Of a stretch of 64,000 nucleotides of DNA, positions 20,039-32,464 are shown in pieces. The stretch spans positions 3,658,001 to 3,722,000 of the forward strand of contig NC_007712.1 of assembly GCF_000010085.1 (NCBI RefSeq), in the 5' to 3' direction. A program made the translations under genes and the position numbers. The notes beneath the pieces were generated by a model. That model saw nothing but the letters and a program-made list of their open reading frames with translations. It was not told where the DNA came from and searched no databases. Positions within the stretch are counted from its first letter, which is position 1. Every line of letters begins with the position of its first letter. The DNA comes from Sodalis glossinidius str. 'morsitans' (GTDB lineage Bacteria; Pseudomonadota; Gammaproteobacteria; Enterobacterales; Enterobacteriaceae).

Positions 20039-21337
20039 TCAGTCCCGGGATTCCAGCATCTCTTTTTCATACGCCAGCGCCTGCACACTATCGTATTGAT
20101 TTTCCCATTTGGCTATCACCAATACCGCCAGCGCATTCCCTACCACGTTAAGCGCTGTGCGCGCCATATCCAGAATACGGTCGACACCAGCGATAAACGC
20201 CAGCCCCTCCAGCGGAATACCCACGCTACCCAGGGTCGCCAGCAGCACCACAAAGGACACGCCTGGTACCCCCGCGATCCCTTTGGAGGTCACCATCAGC
20301 GTCAGCACCAGCACCACTTCCTGCCCCAAAGACAGTTCAATGCCGTAGAGCTGGGCAATGAAGATGGCGGCAATGCTCTGATACAGCGTCGAGCCGTCCA
20401 GATTGAACGAATAGCCGGTCGGTACCACGAAGCCGGTAATGGCCGCCGGAACGCCGTAGGCCTCCATTTTTTCGATAATACGCGGCAATACGCTTTCCGA
20501 ACTGGCGGTGGAAAAGGCCAGAATCAACTCTTCCTTCAAGATGCAAATCAATGTCCAGATACGCAATCGGCAAAGCCGCGCCACGGCGCCCAGCACCACC
20601 AGAGCAAAAAAGATAATGGCGCCATACACCAGCAGCACCAGCTTGGCCAAAGGCAGCAGCGAGGCGAAACCAAAGGTCGCCACGGTGACCGAAATTAGCG
20701 CAAATACCCCTACCGGCGCATAGCGCATCACCATATGTGTGACTTTGAACATCGTTTCCGCCACCGCATTAAACACATTGAGTAATGGCGCGCGGGTATT
20801 TTCCGGCAATGAGGCCAGGCCCAGGCCGAATAACACGGAGAAGAAGATGATCGGTAGCATATCGCCCTTTGCCATCGAGGCAAAAATATTCGCCGGAATA
20901 AGCGATAAGATCGTGTCGACCAGACTATGGCCACCCGATTGCACTGCGACAGTGGTCTGTTCATATTTTGAGATATCAACTACCGCCAGCGTTGACATAT
21001 CGATCCCGTAGCCGGGATGGAACACGTTGGCAAGGGTAATCCCCAGAATAATCGCCAGGGTCGTGATTATCTCGAAATACAAGATAGTTTTGAATCCGAT
21101 ACTGCCGAGCTTTTTAGCATCGCCAATTCCTGCAATGCCGACAACCAGCGTAGCCACCACAATGGGCACCACGATCATTTTAATCATGCGGATAAAAATA
21201 TCCCCGGCCGGCGAAAGTATATTGGCCATCATCCAATCACGTAATTCGCCCTGGTTATGGAGTACCGCGCCAAGGAGAATGCCGAGTATCAAGGCAAAAA
21301 GAATTTGCCAGGCGAGCGTTACTTTTAACTTTTTCAT
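20039..21337 (-). CDS. gltP: Proton-glutamate/aspartate symporter GltP
   Basis: Inner-membrane dicarboxylate/amino acid:cation symporter (DAACS family) importing glutamate and aspartate. From ATG 21337 (MKKLKVTLAWQILF) it has 432 aa (E. coli 437); the frame could start earlier at 21379, but GGAAAG before 21337 and the E. coli alignment favour this start. Signatures: SPAGDIFIRMIKMIVVPIV, STASSESVLPRII (the serine-rich re-entrant loop), VVPTGYSFNLDGSTLYQS, LTLMVTSKGIAGVPG and FIAGVDRILDMARTALNV with the substrate-binding Asp/Arg. No lesion. In E. coli it lies near the acs-actP operon, separated by nrf genes that are absent here. Confidence 0.95.
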   Translation of the reverse strand: MKKLKVTLAWQILFALILGILLGAVLHNQGELRDWMMANILSPAGDIFIRMIKMIVVPIVVATLVVGIAGIGDAKKLGSIGFKTILYFEIITTLAIILGITLANVFHPGYGIDMSTLAVVDISKYEQTTVAVQSGGHSLVDTILSLIPANIFASMAKGDMLPIIFFSVLFGLGLASLPENTRAPLLNVFNAVAETMFKVTHMVMRYAPVGVFALISVTVATFGFASLLPLAKLVLLVYGAIIFFALVVLGAVARLCRLRIWTLICILKEELILAFSTASSESVLPRIIEKMEAYGVPAAITGFVVPTGYSFNLDGSTLYQSIAAIFIAQLYGIELSLGQEVVLVLTLMVTSKGIAGVPGVSFVVLLATLGSVGIPLEGLAFIAGVDRILDMARTALNVVGNALAVLVIAKWENQYDSVQALAYEKEMLESRD

Positions 21338-21870
21338 AACAATAGTGCTTTCCATAGTTGGCCCCACCGTGACGAACACCTGTCCATCTCCGTCACCGGC
21401 TTCACTTATTCACCTCTTATGATCATGCGAAGCGGGGGCGCTCAAAAAAGTTGGTATAAATCGAAAATCTCAAAAACGCCGTACCTGCACGTGTCTGCTT
21501 AAGACTTGATTTATAAGAGCTTTCGACAATTTAATTTGTTATTTCCTGCATTTTACAAGAGATTAACTTTAACTCTTTTTTATTAAAGGGTTAAGTAATA
21601 GAAAACGCGCTGAAAACTCAGCCATCAGCTGCGCTACCCGTCTTTATATACGCTTTTTAAACAGAAGAAAATGATAAATATCGCTGAAAATGTCTTGAGA
21701 AGGTCATTAGCGCCTGTTATCCCAGTGCTGACGGGGGTATGTTTTTTTCGCTGGCGGAGTGATCCTAAAGGTGATGCGTGATCTGTCGCGCAAAAAAGAA
21801 ACAAAGCCAATTCAAGGAGGTGTAATTAACTAAGGGTTAACACATAATTAACAAATAGAAGGAGGAAACT
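21338..21870. promoter_or_regulatory. Divergent gltP/acs control region
   Basis: About 530 AT-rich bases between the divergent gltP and acs starts, the expected place for both promoters. In E. coli acs is CRP- and IHF-controlled, but I could not assign a convincing CRP site by eye. AGAAGGAGG at 21857-21865 is a strong ribosome binding site for acs. Confidence 0.5.
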
Positions 21871-23829
<1,959 letters not shown>

Positions 23830-23835
23830 TCCTCC

Positions 23836-23856
23836 GCCACCTTCGGGTGGCTTTTT
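23836..23856 (+). terminator. Terminator after acs
   Basis: GCCACC (23836-23841), TTCG loop, GGTGGC (23846-23851), then five T. It lies between the acs stop and yjcH and would reduce downstream expression. Confidence 0.9.
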
Positions 23857-23890
23857 CTACCGTACCTCTGACCCTACTGGAGAATCCCTG

Positions 23891-24209
23891 ATGAATGCGA
23901 TCATTTATCAACGGATACAGAGCAATCCGCTTTTTCAAGAAACTGGTGAGCAAACGCCAGCGTTTCGCCTTGTTGCTTGCCCTTATCATGCTGGTGCTGT
24001 ATTACGGTTTCATCCTGCTTATTGCTTTCGCGCCAGATTGGCTGGGAACGCCGTTGCATCCGGGCACCAGCGTAACCCCCAGTATACCGCTCGGCATCGG
24101 GTTGATTGTGGCCTCCTTCGTTCTGACCGGTGTTTACGTCATTCACGCCAACGGCGAGTTCGACCGTCTGACCCAACAGCTTTTGCGCGAGGTGCAGCAT
24201 GATCAATAA
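23891..24209 (+). pseudogene. yjcH: DUF485 inner-membrane protein YjcH, frameshift
   Basis: ATG 23891 gives MNAIIYQRIQSNPLF, matching the YjcH N-terminus, then the frame is lost at the T run near 23935. The +1 frame supplies the rest (KKLVSKRQRFALLLALIML, two membrane segments, ANGEFDRLTQQLLREVQ). One extra T in the run would explain the shift. YjcH is the small partner co-transcribed with the acetate permease. Start and end match the 104-aa E. coli protein. Confidence 0.88.
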
Positions 24210-25862
24210 CGCCCATTGGACATTGACGCCGCCGCTGGCGGCCTGTCCGCTGCTGATCCAGGCGGAAACGGTTAATGGCGCGGTCGATCGCCAGCCGCTG
24301 AACATTCAGGCCATCATTCTGTTTGTACTGTTCGTCGCCGCCACGCTTTATATCACCTATTGGGCGTCAAAACGCACCCGCTCGCGGAAGCGATTATTAC
24401 AACGCCTGCGGCAATATTGCCGGGCTGCAAAACGGCCTGGCCATCTCCGGCGATTTTATGTCCGCCGCGTCGTTCCTAGGCATTTCGGCGCTGGTGTATA
24501 CGTCCGGCTATGACGGGCTGATTTATTCCCTCGGCTTTCTAGTGGGCTGGCCAATCATTTTGTTTTTGATAGCCGAACATCTGCGCAATTTGGGGCGTTA
24601 TACCTTCGCCGACGTCGCCTAATACCGGTTGCAGCAGAAACCGATCCGCACCCTGTCCGCCTGCGGCTCGCTGGTGGTGGCGCTGTACCTGATAGCCCAG
24701 ATGGTAGGCGCCGGCAAGCTGATACAACTGCTGTTCGGCCTCAATTATCACATCACCGTGGTACTGTTGGGCATCCTGATGGTGTTGTATGTCCTGTTCG
24801 GCGGCATGCTGGCCACGACCTGGGTACAAATCATCAAGGCGGGGCTGCTGCTGGCCGGGGCGAGTTTCATGGCGCTGATGGTGATGAAGACCGTCGGTTT
24901 CAGCTTTAACCGGCTGTTTGCCGACGCCATGGCGGTATACGGCAAAGGCGCGGCAATTATGCGCCCCGGCAGCCTGGTGGCCGATCCCGTCTCGGCGCTG
25001 TCGCTGGGGCTGCGCTGATGTTCGGCACGGCGGGCCCGCATATTCTGATGCGATTTTTCACCGTCAGTGATGCCCGCGAGGCGCGTAAAAGCGTGTTTTA
25101 TGCCACCGGGTTTATGGGCTACTTCTACTTTCTGACGTTTATCATCGGCTTCGGTGCAATTTTGTTAGTGGTTGCCAACACCGCCTTCAAAGACAGCGCC
25201 GGCGCGCTGCTCGGCGGCAACAATATGGCGTCGGTGCATCTGGCTAACGCGGTCGGCGGCAATTTCTTCCTGGGCTTTATCTCGGCGGTGGCTTTTGCCA
25301 CTATTTTGGCGGTAGTGGCGGGGTTGACGCTGGCCGGCGTCTCGGCGGTGTCGCACGATCTGTACGCCAGCGTAATAAAAGCGGGGAAAGCAACGGGGCG
25401 CGACGAGCTGAGGGTGTCGAAAATTACCGTCGTGGTGCTGGGTTTTGTAGCTATCGGTCTCGGCATTTTGTTTGAGAATCAAAACATCGCCTTTATGGTC
25501 GGTCTGGCGTTTTCCATCTGTAATTTCCCCATCATTTTGCTGTCGATGTATTGGTGATCGGCGGCTGGCTGGGGCTCATCACCGCGGTGGTGCTGATGAT
25601 CATCGGTCCGACCATCTGGGTGCAGGTGTTGGGTCATGCCAAACAGATTTACCCTTATGAATACCCGGCATTATTCTCAATGCTGGTGGCGTTTATCGGG
25701 ACCTGGCTGTTTTCCATTACCGATCATTCGGCGCAGGGTGCCAGGGAGCGTGAGTTGTTTATACCGCAATTTATACGTTCCCAGACCGGTATCGGCATTT
25801 CCACCGGCGCGGCCTCGATAAGGAGCTTGGCAGCGTTTACTCTGTCTGGCGGAGTAGCGTAA
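24199..25862 (+). pseudogene. actP: Acetate/glycolate sodium symporter ActP, broken
   Basis: Sodium:solute symporter family protein that imports acetate. ATG 24199 overlaps yjcH by 11 bases, as expected. Landmarks: YITYWASKRTRSR, YNACGNIAGLQNGLAISGDFMSAASFLG, VLYVLFGGMLATTWVQIIKAG, GTAGPHILMRFFTVSDAREARKS, FPIILLSMYW and FIRSQTGIGI. Lesions: frameshift near 24390, TAA at 24620-24622, frameshift near 25015, and a stop near 25557 with about seven codons lost relative to E. coli before GGWLGLITAVVL. The normal length is about 549 aa. Confidence 0.9.
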
Positions 25863-25996
25863 GGGTCACGTTCGTTGAGGAAGGCGCGATGGCTGGCGAT
25901 GCGTCACTCGGGATCATAGCGGGGGATGGGCTGGAGGATGATAGATAACACCGTAGCGTATCGGTACCCGCACCGGAATGACTCAATCGACCACTA

Positions 25997-26511
25997 CTAC
26001 ATGATATGGCCGATCAACGGCGCCAACAGCACCGTAACTACCCCAGCCAGCATCATCACCAGGCTGGACACTACCCCTTCCCGTTGCCCCATCTCATAAG
26101 CGCGGGCGGTACCGGCTCCGTGGGACGACGCACCTAACCCCGCTCCCCGCGCCACGCCGGCCCGTACCGCCAGACGCAAAAACAAGATATCGCCAACCGC
26201 CATGCCGAATACGCCGGTTATCACCACGAACAGCACCACCAGATCCGGTTGACCGCCCACTTGCTCCGCCGCGGCCAGCGCAAACGGCATGGTAATCGAG
26301 CGCACCGACAAACTGCGTTGCACCACTTCCGGCAGCGCCAGCCATACCGAACTCGCCACTGCTACCACGGTCGAGGTAATGACGCCGGGGCTTAACGAAA
26401 GCCAGTGGAGGCGGATAATGGCCATATTTTCATAAACCGGGGTTTATTGAAGAAATACAGCAGTAGCGTCACCAGCAGACACAGCGCGCCCAGCATGAAA
26501 TCACTGTTCAT
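25997..26511 (-). pseudogene. LrgB/YohK-type membrane protein, internal deletion
   Basis: ATG 26511 (MNSDFMLGALCLLVTLLLYFF) matches the LrgB/CidB/YohK N-terminus, but after about 35 residues the protein jumps, out of frame, to HWLSLSPGVITSTVVAVAS, losing roughly 60 residues. The C-terminal half is intact (FGMAVGDILFLRLAVRAGVARGAGLGASSHGAGTARAYE). The family is an antiholin-like or pyruvate/metabolite export component working with LrgA/CidA. Its start overlaps the upstream lrgA-type frame. Confidence 0.8.
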
Positions 26512-26889
26512 GTCGTTTCCTGCGCGCCAGCCACAGCTCAAAACGGTAGACCCGATCCACTACCAGCGCGGTGCTCAACGCGATAACCAGAAAGATACTC
26601 CAGCCCTCCACGCGCAATAATTGGCTGTAATTCACCACCGCCACCACCGCCGACACAAAGAACAACAACATTTCCGCCAGTAACCAGCGTGCGCCGTCGC
26701 GCACCCAGCCGAGGGGAAGAATGCGCAGTAAAATCAAGGCTAGCAACAGGAACATGCCGACGATATTAGCCGGCAGCGGTAAATGGAAGCGCAGCACCAG
26801 TTACTGCGGCAACAAAAATAATCCGACGTATAGCGCGACCTGCAGCGGTACCTGCACGCAAGACCAACGCGGCGCCCGGTTAGCGACAT
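26501..26889 (-). pseudogene. LrgA/CidA-type membrane protein, broken N-terminus
   Basis: The conserved body is FHLPLPANIVGMFLLLALILLRI ... LLAEMLLFFVSAVVAVVNY ... LVVDRVYRFELWLARRKRHEQ. The N-terminal part (PLQVALYVGLFLLPQ) ends at a TAA about two codons before the body, and the likely ATG at 26889 is in another frame. LrgA/CidA and LrgB/CidB form paired holin-like membrane proteins. The divergent LysR-type gene at 26993 resembles CidR and was probably the regulator. Confidence 0.75.
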
Positions 26890-26992
26890 GGCACTACCCT
26901 AATAATGTGAGATTTCTCACAGTATAGGCGGCTGGTAAATATTGCTGAAAATGAATTAATATCATGAGAATCATGCCCTGTAGGAATAGTTC

Positions 26993-27847
26993 ATGGACAT
27001 TCGTACGCTGCGCTATTTTGTTGAGGTAATCCGGCAACAAAGCTTTACCCGGGCGGCCGCCAAACTCTATGTGACCCAACCCACCATCAGCAAAATGCTC
27101 AAACATCTGGAAGAGGAGCTGGATTGCCGGCTGATCGTACGTGAAGGGCGCACGCTAAAGATGACCGATAGCGGCCGGGCGGTTTATCAGCGCGGTTTGA
27201 CGATCCTCAATAAGTTCGGGCAATTACAGGCGGAACTTGAGGATATTAACGCCCTGCGCAAGGGGGCGGCTGCGGCTGGGTATACCCCCTATGGTGGGGA
27301 TACAAATGGCGGAGCTTATCGGCGATTTCCGCCAGCACTACCCGGGTATCGCGCTGGAGATAGCGGAATTTGGCGGCGTCACCATGAAACAGGCGGTGCT
27401 GGCCGGCGATTTGTATCTGGCGCTGACCGCGCTGACTGCCGAGGTCGACCCCGAGCTGGCCGCGCTGCCGCTATTTAGCCACCCGTTGTGTGCAGTCGTG
27501 CCGCGGCGCGCGCCCTGGTTAACGCGGCGGGAAGTCCCGTTTACGCTGTTGGGCGAGTGGCCGGGATTGAACCGCAAATTGCGGTCCGCAGCGGCCAGTG
27601 GGATTTTCTGGCGGCGATGGCGGCGACGGGCATTGGTATAGCGGTGCTGCCGGAACCACTTTGCCGAAGGCTGGATGGCCAACGTCTGCTGTGGTTGCCG
27701 CTGATGCCGCAAATGCTGTGGCAATTGGAGCTTATCTGGCGCCAGAACAGTTATCTGTCCCATGGCGCGCAGGCGTGGATCGTCGCCTGCCGCGAACGCT
27801 GGCTCCCAGGCGAGCGCCAACGAGTCATCGCGCCAAAAGCGCCCTAG
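26993..27847 (+). pseudogene. LysR-family regulator (CidR-like), frameshifted
   Basis: ATG 26993: HTH domain MDIRTLRYFVEVIRQQSFTR ... VTQPTISKMLKHLEEEL. A frameshift near 27265 moves to the frame reading GRLRLGIPPMVGIQMAELIG (effector domain), and another near 27560 leads to AAMAATGIGIAVLPEPLCRR and a TAG at 27845-27847. Some residues are missing at the second break. Divergent from the lrgA/lrgB-type pair, so it probably regulated it (inference). Confidence 0.82.
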
Positions 27848-28008
27848 TCACGTGGATGCGGTTCATCCCCCAACCGCAAGCGTTGCTCCTGGAGAGCGAC
27901 TCCCCCTTTAGTACCTAACCGCCCTCGCCTTACCAACGTGGTTACGTCCCTGCCGCGCGATTGAGGACCCGCGCGAAGGGCTCCCCAGGCACGTGCCGGC
28001 GGCGCGGC

Positions 28009-29652
28009 CTATTCGTGCTCAACCAGCAGCGCTTCCAGCAGATCCAAATCGTGCAGTAACTTCATCAGCGTTTCATTGCTGATTTTTTGCTGCGCGCGCA
28101 AATGATAATATTCGCCGCGCTCGGCGCGCAACGCGTTAAGCCGCATGCGCCGCTCCAGATTCTCAATCAACAGGGCGCTGTCCGCGTCGTCATTGCCGTC
28201 AATGCGGCGGCGTAAATTGCCGATAACCCGGGCGCTGACTTCGTTGAGAATTTGACTGTCGATATTCTCTTCCTGGCTATTGACCAGCCGCTCTTCCATT
28301 TTATGCAGACTTTCAATGGCCACTTCCGCCGCCGCACGGGCCATACGTTCTTCCTGACGGTGCTGCGCTTTGTCAGACACCTGAATACCGCGCAGCAGCA
28401 GCGGCAGAACAATCACGCCACAGATAAGGGAAAACAGGATCACGCCTGTGGCGATAAACACCAGTTGGTAACGCGAGGGAAACGCTGAACCGTCGCTGAG
28501 CAGCAAGGGAATCGACAACACGCCCGCAAGCGTAATGGCGCCGCGCACGCCGGCGAAAGAGGCTATCAGAATTTCGCGCGTGCTATAGTCGCCGAAGACC
28601 ATTGGCCGCTTGGTCATAAAGCGCAAACTTATGCGTTTCATCAGCCACAGCCAGCCGAAACGCAGCACCATCAGGGCGGCATAGATAAGAATGACATCGG
28701 TAAACAGCATCCAGGTCTGGATGGTGGGATCCAGTTCCGCCTGGGTAATGGAGGTCTCCAGAATGTCCGGCAGTTGTAGTCCCAGCATGATAAAGACCAT
28801 ACCGTTGAAGACAAACTCCAGCATCGCCCAGACGCTATTGCCGCGCAGCCGCATTGCCAGCGGCGCATTGCGGATAATGCCCGACTGACCGATGGTCATG
28901 CCGGAGGCTACCGCGGCCAGGATGCCGGAAACGCCGATATGCTCGGCGATCAGATAGGCGACGAACGGCAGCAGCAGCAGCAATACCGTCTGCGTCGCGG
29001 CGTCGTCGCCGCTCCAGCGGGTAATCAGCCGCAGGGACTTGCTGTAACCCCAGGTCACCGCCACGCCGGCCAGCAGACCGCCCGCCGCCACTTTGACAAA
29101 CTCGAGCGAAGCGCCGCCGACGGAAAACACCATCGTCCCCATCGCCACCGCGATGGCAAATTTAAGCGACACCAGACCGGAGGCGTCATTCATCAGTGCT
29201 TCGCCCTGCAAAATGTCCATCAACTTTTTCGGGATGTGCCCTTCGCCAACAATCCCCGACAGCGCGACCGCATCGGTGGGCGATAGCACGGCCGCCAGCG
29301 CCAGCGACGCCACCAGCGGGATACCCGGCACCATCCAGTAAATCAGATAACCGATACCGACCACCGTGATAATCACCAACACCAACGCCAGCGCCACAAT
29401 CTCGCCGCCGTGGCGCAAAAATTCGCGCGTGGGTGTCTTCCAGCCATCGGAAAACAACAGCGGCGGGATAAACAGCACCAGGAAAAGCTCAGGATTAAAA
29501 TCCACGTGCAGGCCGAACTTTGGCCAGGCAAGCAGCGCTCCGAGCGCTATCTGCATCAGCGGCAGCGGTATTTGAAACGGTAAGATACGTGTCACTACCC
29601 CGGAAAGGGACACGATAAGAGTGAGGATAAGAATCGTAAAAAAGATTTCCAT
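28009..29652 (-). CDS. yjcE: Na+/H+ antiporter YjcE (CPA1 family)
   Basis: 547 aa from ATG 29652 (MEIFFTILILTLIVSLSG), preceded by AAGGAAAGC; E. coli YjcE has 549. Multiple membrane segments, the CPA1 motifs LAAVLSPTDAVALSGIVGEG and GEALMNDASGLVSLKFA (with the transport Asp pair), FAGVRGAITLAGVLSIPLLL, and a cytoplasmic helical tail (MARAAAEVAIESLHKMEERL). Monovalent cation/proton exchange at the inner membrane is inferred from the family. No lesion. In E. coli it is also near actP-yjcH-acs, so the locus is syntenic. Confidence 0.93.
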   Translation of the reverse strand: MEIFFTILILTLIVSLSGVVTRILPFQIPLPLMQIALGALLAWPKFGLHVDFNPELFLVLFIPPLLFSDGWKTPTREFLRHGGEIVALALVLVIITVVGIGYLIYWMVPGIPLVASLALAAVLSPTDAVALSGIVGEGHIPKKLMDILQGEALMNDASGLVSLKFAIAVAMGTMVFSVGGASLEFVKVAAGGLLAGVAVTWGYSKSLRLITRWSGDDAATQTVLLLLLPFVAYLIAEHIGVSGILAAVASGMTIGQSGIIRNAPLAMRLRGNSVWAMLEFVFNGMVFIMLGLQLPDILETSITQAELDPTIQTWMLFTDVILIYAALMVLRFGWLWLMKRISLRFMTKRPMVFGDYSTREILIASFAGVRGAITLAGVLSIPLLLSDGSAFPSRYQLVFIATGVILFSLICGVIVLPLLLRGIQVSDKAQHRQEERMARAAAEVAIESLHKMEERLVNSQEENIDSQILNEVSARVIGNLRRRIDGNDDADSALLIENLERRMRLNALRAERGEYYHLRAQQKISNETLMKLLHDLDLLEALLVEHE

Positions 29653-29840
29653 GCTTTCCTTAGTCTCTAGCTTTTGCAGCAATGTGCAGGACGCGCGAGA
29701 ATAGCTCCCCGCAAACGCGAACCCCGAGATGATAGTAGATCATTTTCCCGGCAGTTAAAAATCCGTTATCAACTATCGGCCTGCGTAACAGAATTTTTAA
29801 CCGTTAAAGATAACAACCGTCGCCTCGCCGTTGATCAGGC

Positions 29841-29868
29841 AAAAAAAACGCACCGGCAAGCCGGTGCG
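29841..29868 (-). terminator. Rho-independent terminator for the TonB receptor transcript
   Basis: Stem CGCACCGGC (29849-29857), loop AA, GCCGGTGCG (29860-29868), with eight A at 29841-29848 that read as a T tract on the minus strand. Confidence 0.88.
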
Positions 29869-29869
29869 A

Positions 29870-31937
29870 ATGACACGTCCGGTGGCGGCGATACCGCTGA
29901 GCCCCGGCAGATCTCATTCGCCGCCCAGCACGAATTGATAGCGCGGCACGCCGATGGAGTCGTTACCGTCATTGGTGCCGTCCTGGGTTTTAGTCAACTC
30001 CGGATCCATCCATGTCGCGCTGCCGTTCAGGCGCACGCCGACCACCGGCTCACCGAACAGGTTAAGCTTAATGCCGCGGTTGCGTTCCTCGGCGTAGTTG
30101 CCGTATTCATACTGCGCGTTGCCGTTGCTGGTGCCCAAATAGCGATAGGCGGCCACCGGTTTTTTAATTTCAAAGACCGCCAGCGAGCCGGCGATACGAC
30201 CGTAATCCGCTTTCACACCCACTTCATTTTGCTTCGAGGTTTCGACACCGGTAACCTGGCCGCCGTTGACCACGGTGCCGGAATTATAGGTACTGCCAAC
30301 GGTTTCCCCTGCCTGTAGAGCTTCGATATGGTTGGCGTAAAGGGAGATGTGCTCACAAGGCTTGACCATCAGACCGAAGGCCGGCGTCACTTTGGTGCGC
30401 TCAAACTTGGTGGTCTCTTCGCCGGTGTAGGCGTAGTTGGTCACATTGACGCTATGGCGACGCAGACCGGCTATCAGCTTCAGGCGATCGTCAAGCATCG
30501 ACAAGGTATCCGACAGGCTCACGCCGCTGTTGTAGGTGCATTGGTGACGCCGGGGTTGCCCATCTTACCGCCAGCATAGGTCGCGTCCGTTGGCTCATCG
30601 GAATAGCTCGGATCGTAGATATTGGTGGCGAGGCTGCTGGACGAGATTTGATAGGCGGTACGTACACGACGGTAGGTGCTAGAATAACCAAGATTGACAC
30701 TGTGGTCGATAAAACCGGTGTCAAATTTACCGCGAATGCCCGCCTGGCTGGAGATGCTGTCGGAAAAGTAAGGTACCTGCATCTGGCCCATGGTGGCGTC
30801 GCCATAATCGTTAAAGGGGTGGCGTTGGAGTAGGAACCGTATTCATGGGTATGGTTGCCGCCGACCGCACCATAGACCGTCCAGTCATCGGTCAGGTCGT
30901 ATTCGCCACGCAGCGCGCCAAACTGGCTTTTAATGTTAGTAAACGCCTACTTTTACCCTAGTTGGTTCGTTGCGGAAGGTGCCTCGAGGATTTTATCCAT
31001 GCCGGAGGTATAGACCACCGAACGCGCACCATGCACCGTTTGTTTCTCGGCGCCCGCATCCAGTGAGGCGCGGAAACGGTCGCCGCGGTAATCCAGGCCA
31101 ATGGTACAAAGCGTCAAACGGCGCTTTTGATTTTCGACCGCCGTCTCGCCCTAGCGATGCACGCCACTCACCCGCACGTCCCATTGGTTGTTGTCGCCGA
31201 AACGGCGCGCAACGTCAAAGGCGCCGCCGACCTGGGATTTAGAGGTATAGTCAACAGAAACACAGTTCAGCGGCTCGTCGCCGGCCCGTTTCGGTTCAAT
31301 ATTAACGGTGCCCCCCACGCCGGTACCGCCGGGGGGTACCCCGTTCAGGAAGGCGCTGGAACCTTTGAGCAATTCCACGCGTTCCGCCAGCTCGGTGGCG
31401 ACAAACTGGCGCGGCAGAACGCCATAGAGGCCGCCGTAGGCAATATCTTCGCTATTAAAGATCAAACCCACGTACCCGGAAAGACTCCTGGGTGCTGCCG
31501 TAGCTGCAGGTGGTCTGCACCGAGGCGTCGTTTCGCAATACATCGGTCAGAGAGCGCGTCTGCTGATCCTGCATCAGCTTGGAGGTATAGCCGACGACGT
31601 TGAACGGCACATCTTGCGCCGACTGCTCACCCAGCAGACCCAACCGGCCACCGTTGGCGATTTGACCATCCAGATAGGCCGGCACCAGCCGATCGCCGCC
31701 TGGCGTGAAGCCGTTGTCCGGTTTCGCCACGACGGTAATGGTTTCCGTGCCGTTACCGGTCGCAGCAGCGGGAGCGCCGCCGGTAGCCGCCGGAGCTGCA
31801 GTCGTGCTGGTGTTCGCAGCGGTGGTCGCGGCATAAACCGGTACGGCCACAGAACCACAGCAGGCGCTGATGAATAACGCCAGCAGGCGCGGCGAGGAGA
31901 CCTTGGCCGCAGGAAAAACGAGACGCGCGGTGCACAT
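29870..31937 (-). pseudogene. TonB-dependent siderophore receptor, broken and truncated
   Basis: ATG 31937 opens a signal peptide (RLLALFISACCGSVAV...VYAA), then ETITVVAKPDNGFTPGG, the plug domain (DVPFNVVGYTSKLMQDQQT, SLTDVLRNDASVQ, RVELLKGSSAFLNGVPPGG, GGTVNIEPKRA) and beta-barrel segments (FGLMVKPCEHISLYANHIEALQ). Lesions: frameshift near 31480, TAG at 31151-31153, two more stops near 30955 and 30949, frameshifts near 30815 and 30540, and TGA at 29914. After GRVIRTG the frame runs straight into the terminator, so the C-terminal strands are gone. A ferric-siderophore receptor by family; the ligand is unknown. Confidence 0.85.
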
Positions 31938-31961
31938 ATATTTATTACCAGGTCAAATGTG

Positions 31962-32040
31962 AGTTATTATAGTTATTATAGTTATTATAGTTATTATAGT
32001 TATTATAGTTATTATAGTTATTATAGTTATTATAGTTATT
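31962..32040. repeat. 9-bp tandem repeat array upstream of the TonB receptor
   Basis: Nearly nine perfect copies of AGTTATTAT (plus strand), 25-103 bases before the receptor ATG. On the minus strand, the receptor's coding direction, every unit contains TATAAT, the consensus sigma-70 -10 hexamer. Copy number could change by slippage and alter promoter spacing or number (inference). Confidence 0.9.
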
Positions 32041-32049
32041 TATTATGTA

Positions 32050-32464
32050 AATTTAGGTCAACATTGCAAGAGGTTATTAACTATTTTTAATAAAAAGTTT
32101 TACTGCGGGAAAAGGAAAGGCGTTAATAAAGCGTAAAGCGGGCCGGTGCAGACGTCCCGGCCAAAGGGACCGGGACGGTATCGCTTCAGTACGAGCATGC
32201 CCGCGTCGCGATAGGCACGCTGGCAGATATCGACAGGGACAGGCGCCGGCCTAAGGTACAAAGGGGTTGCGCGGGCCCGTGAATGTCGGGGGTGAGCACC
32301 GACGGGTATTGCCAAGATTGGTATCACCATGATGGATATCGCCTAGGTTGGACTTGATAAGGCTGGCATTGACCCGGCATGCATTGCGAAGATCAGAGCG
32401 ACGCACCGCCCTGACTGAGCCGTGCGGCCTGACGGCTCACTCTGGCGCTACCGACCGCACCCCA
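32050..32464. other. Intergenic, no supportable gene
   Basis: Between the repeat array and the convergent end of the SDR gene. Short open frames only. GC-rich from 32140 on; nothing recognised. Confidence 0.4.

Noticed and set aside
31962..32040. CRISPR-like or origin-like iteron array.
   Set aside because: Units are contiguous 9-mers with no spacers and no replication gene nearby; simple tandem repeat.
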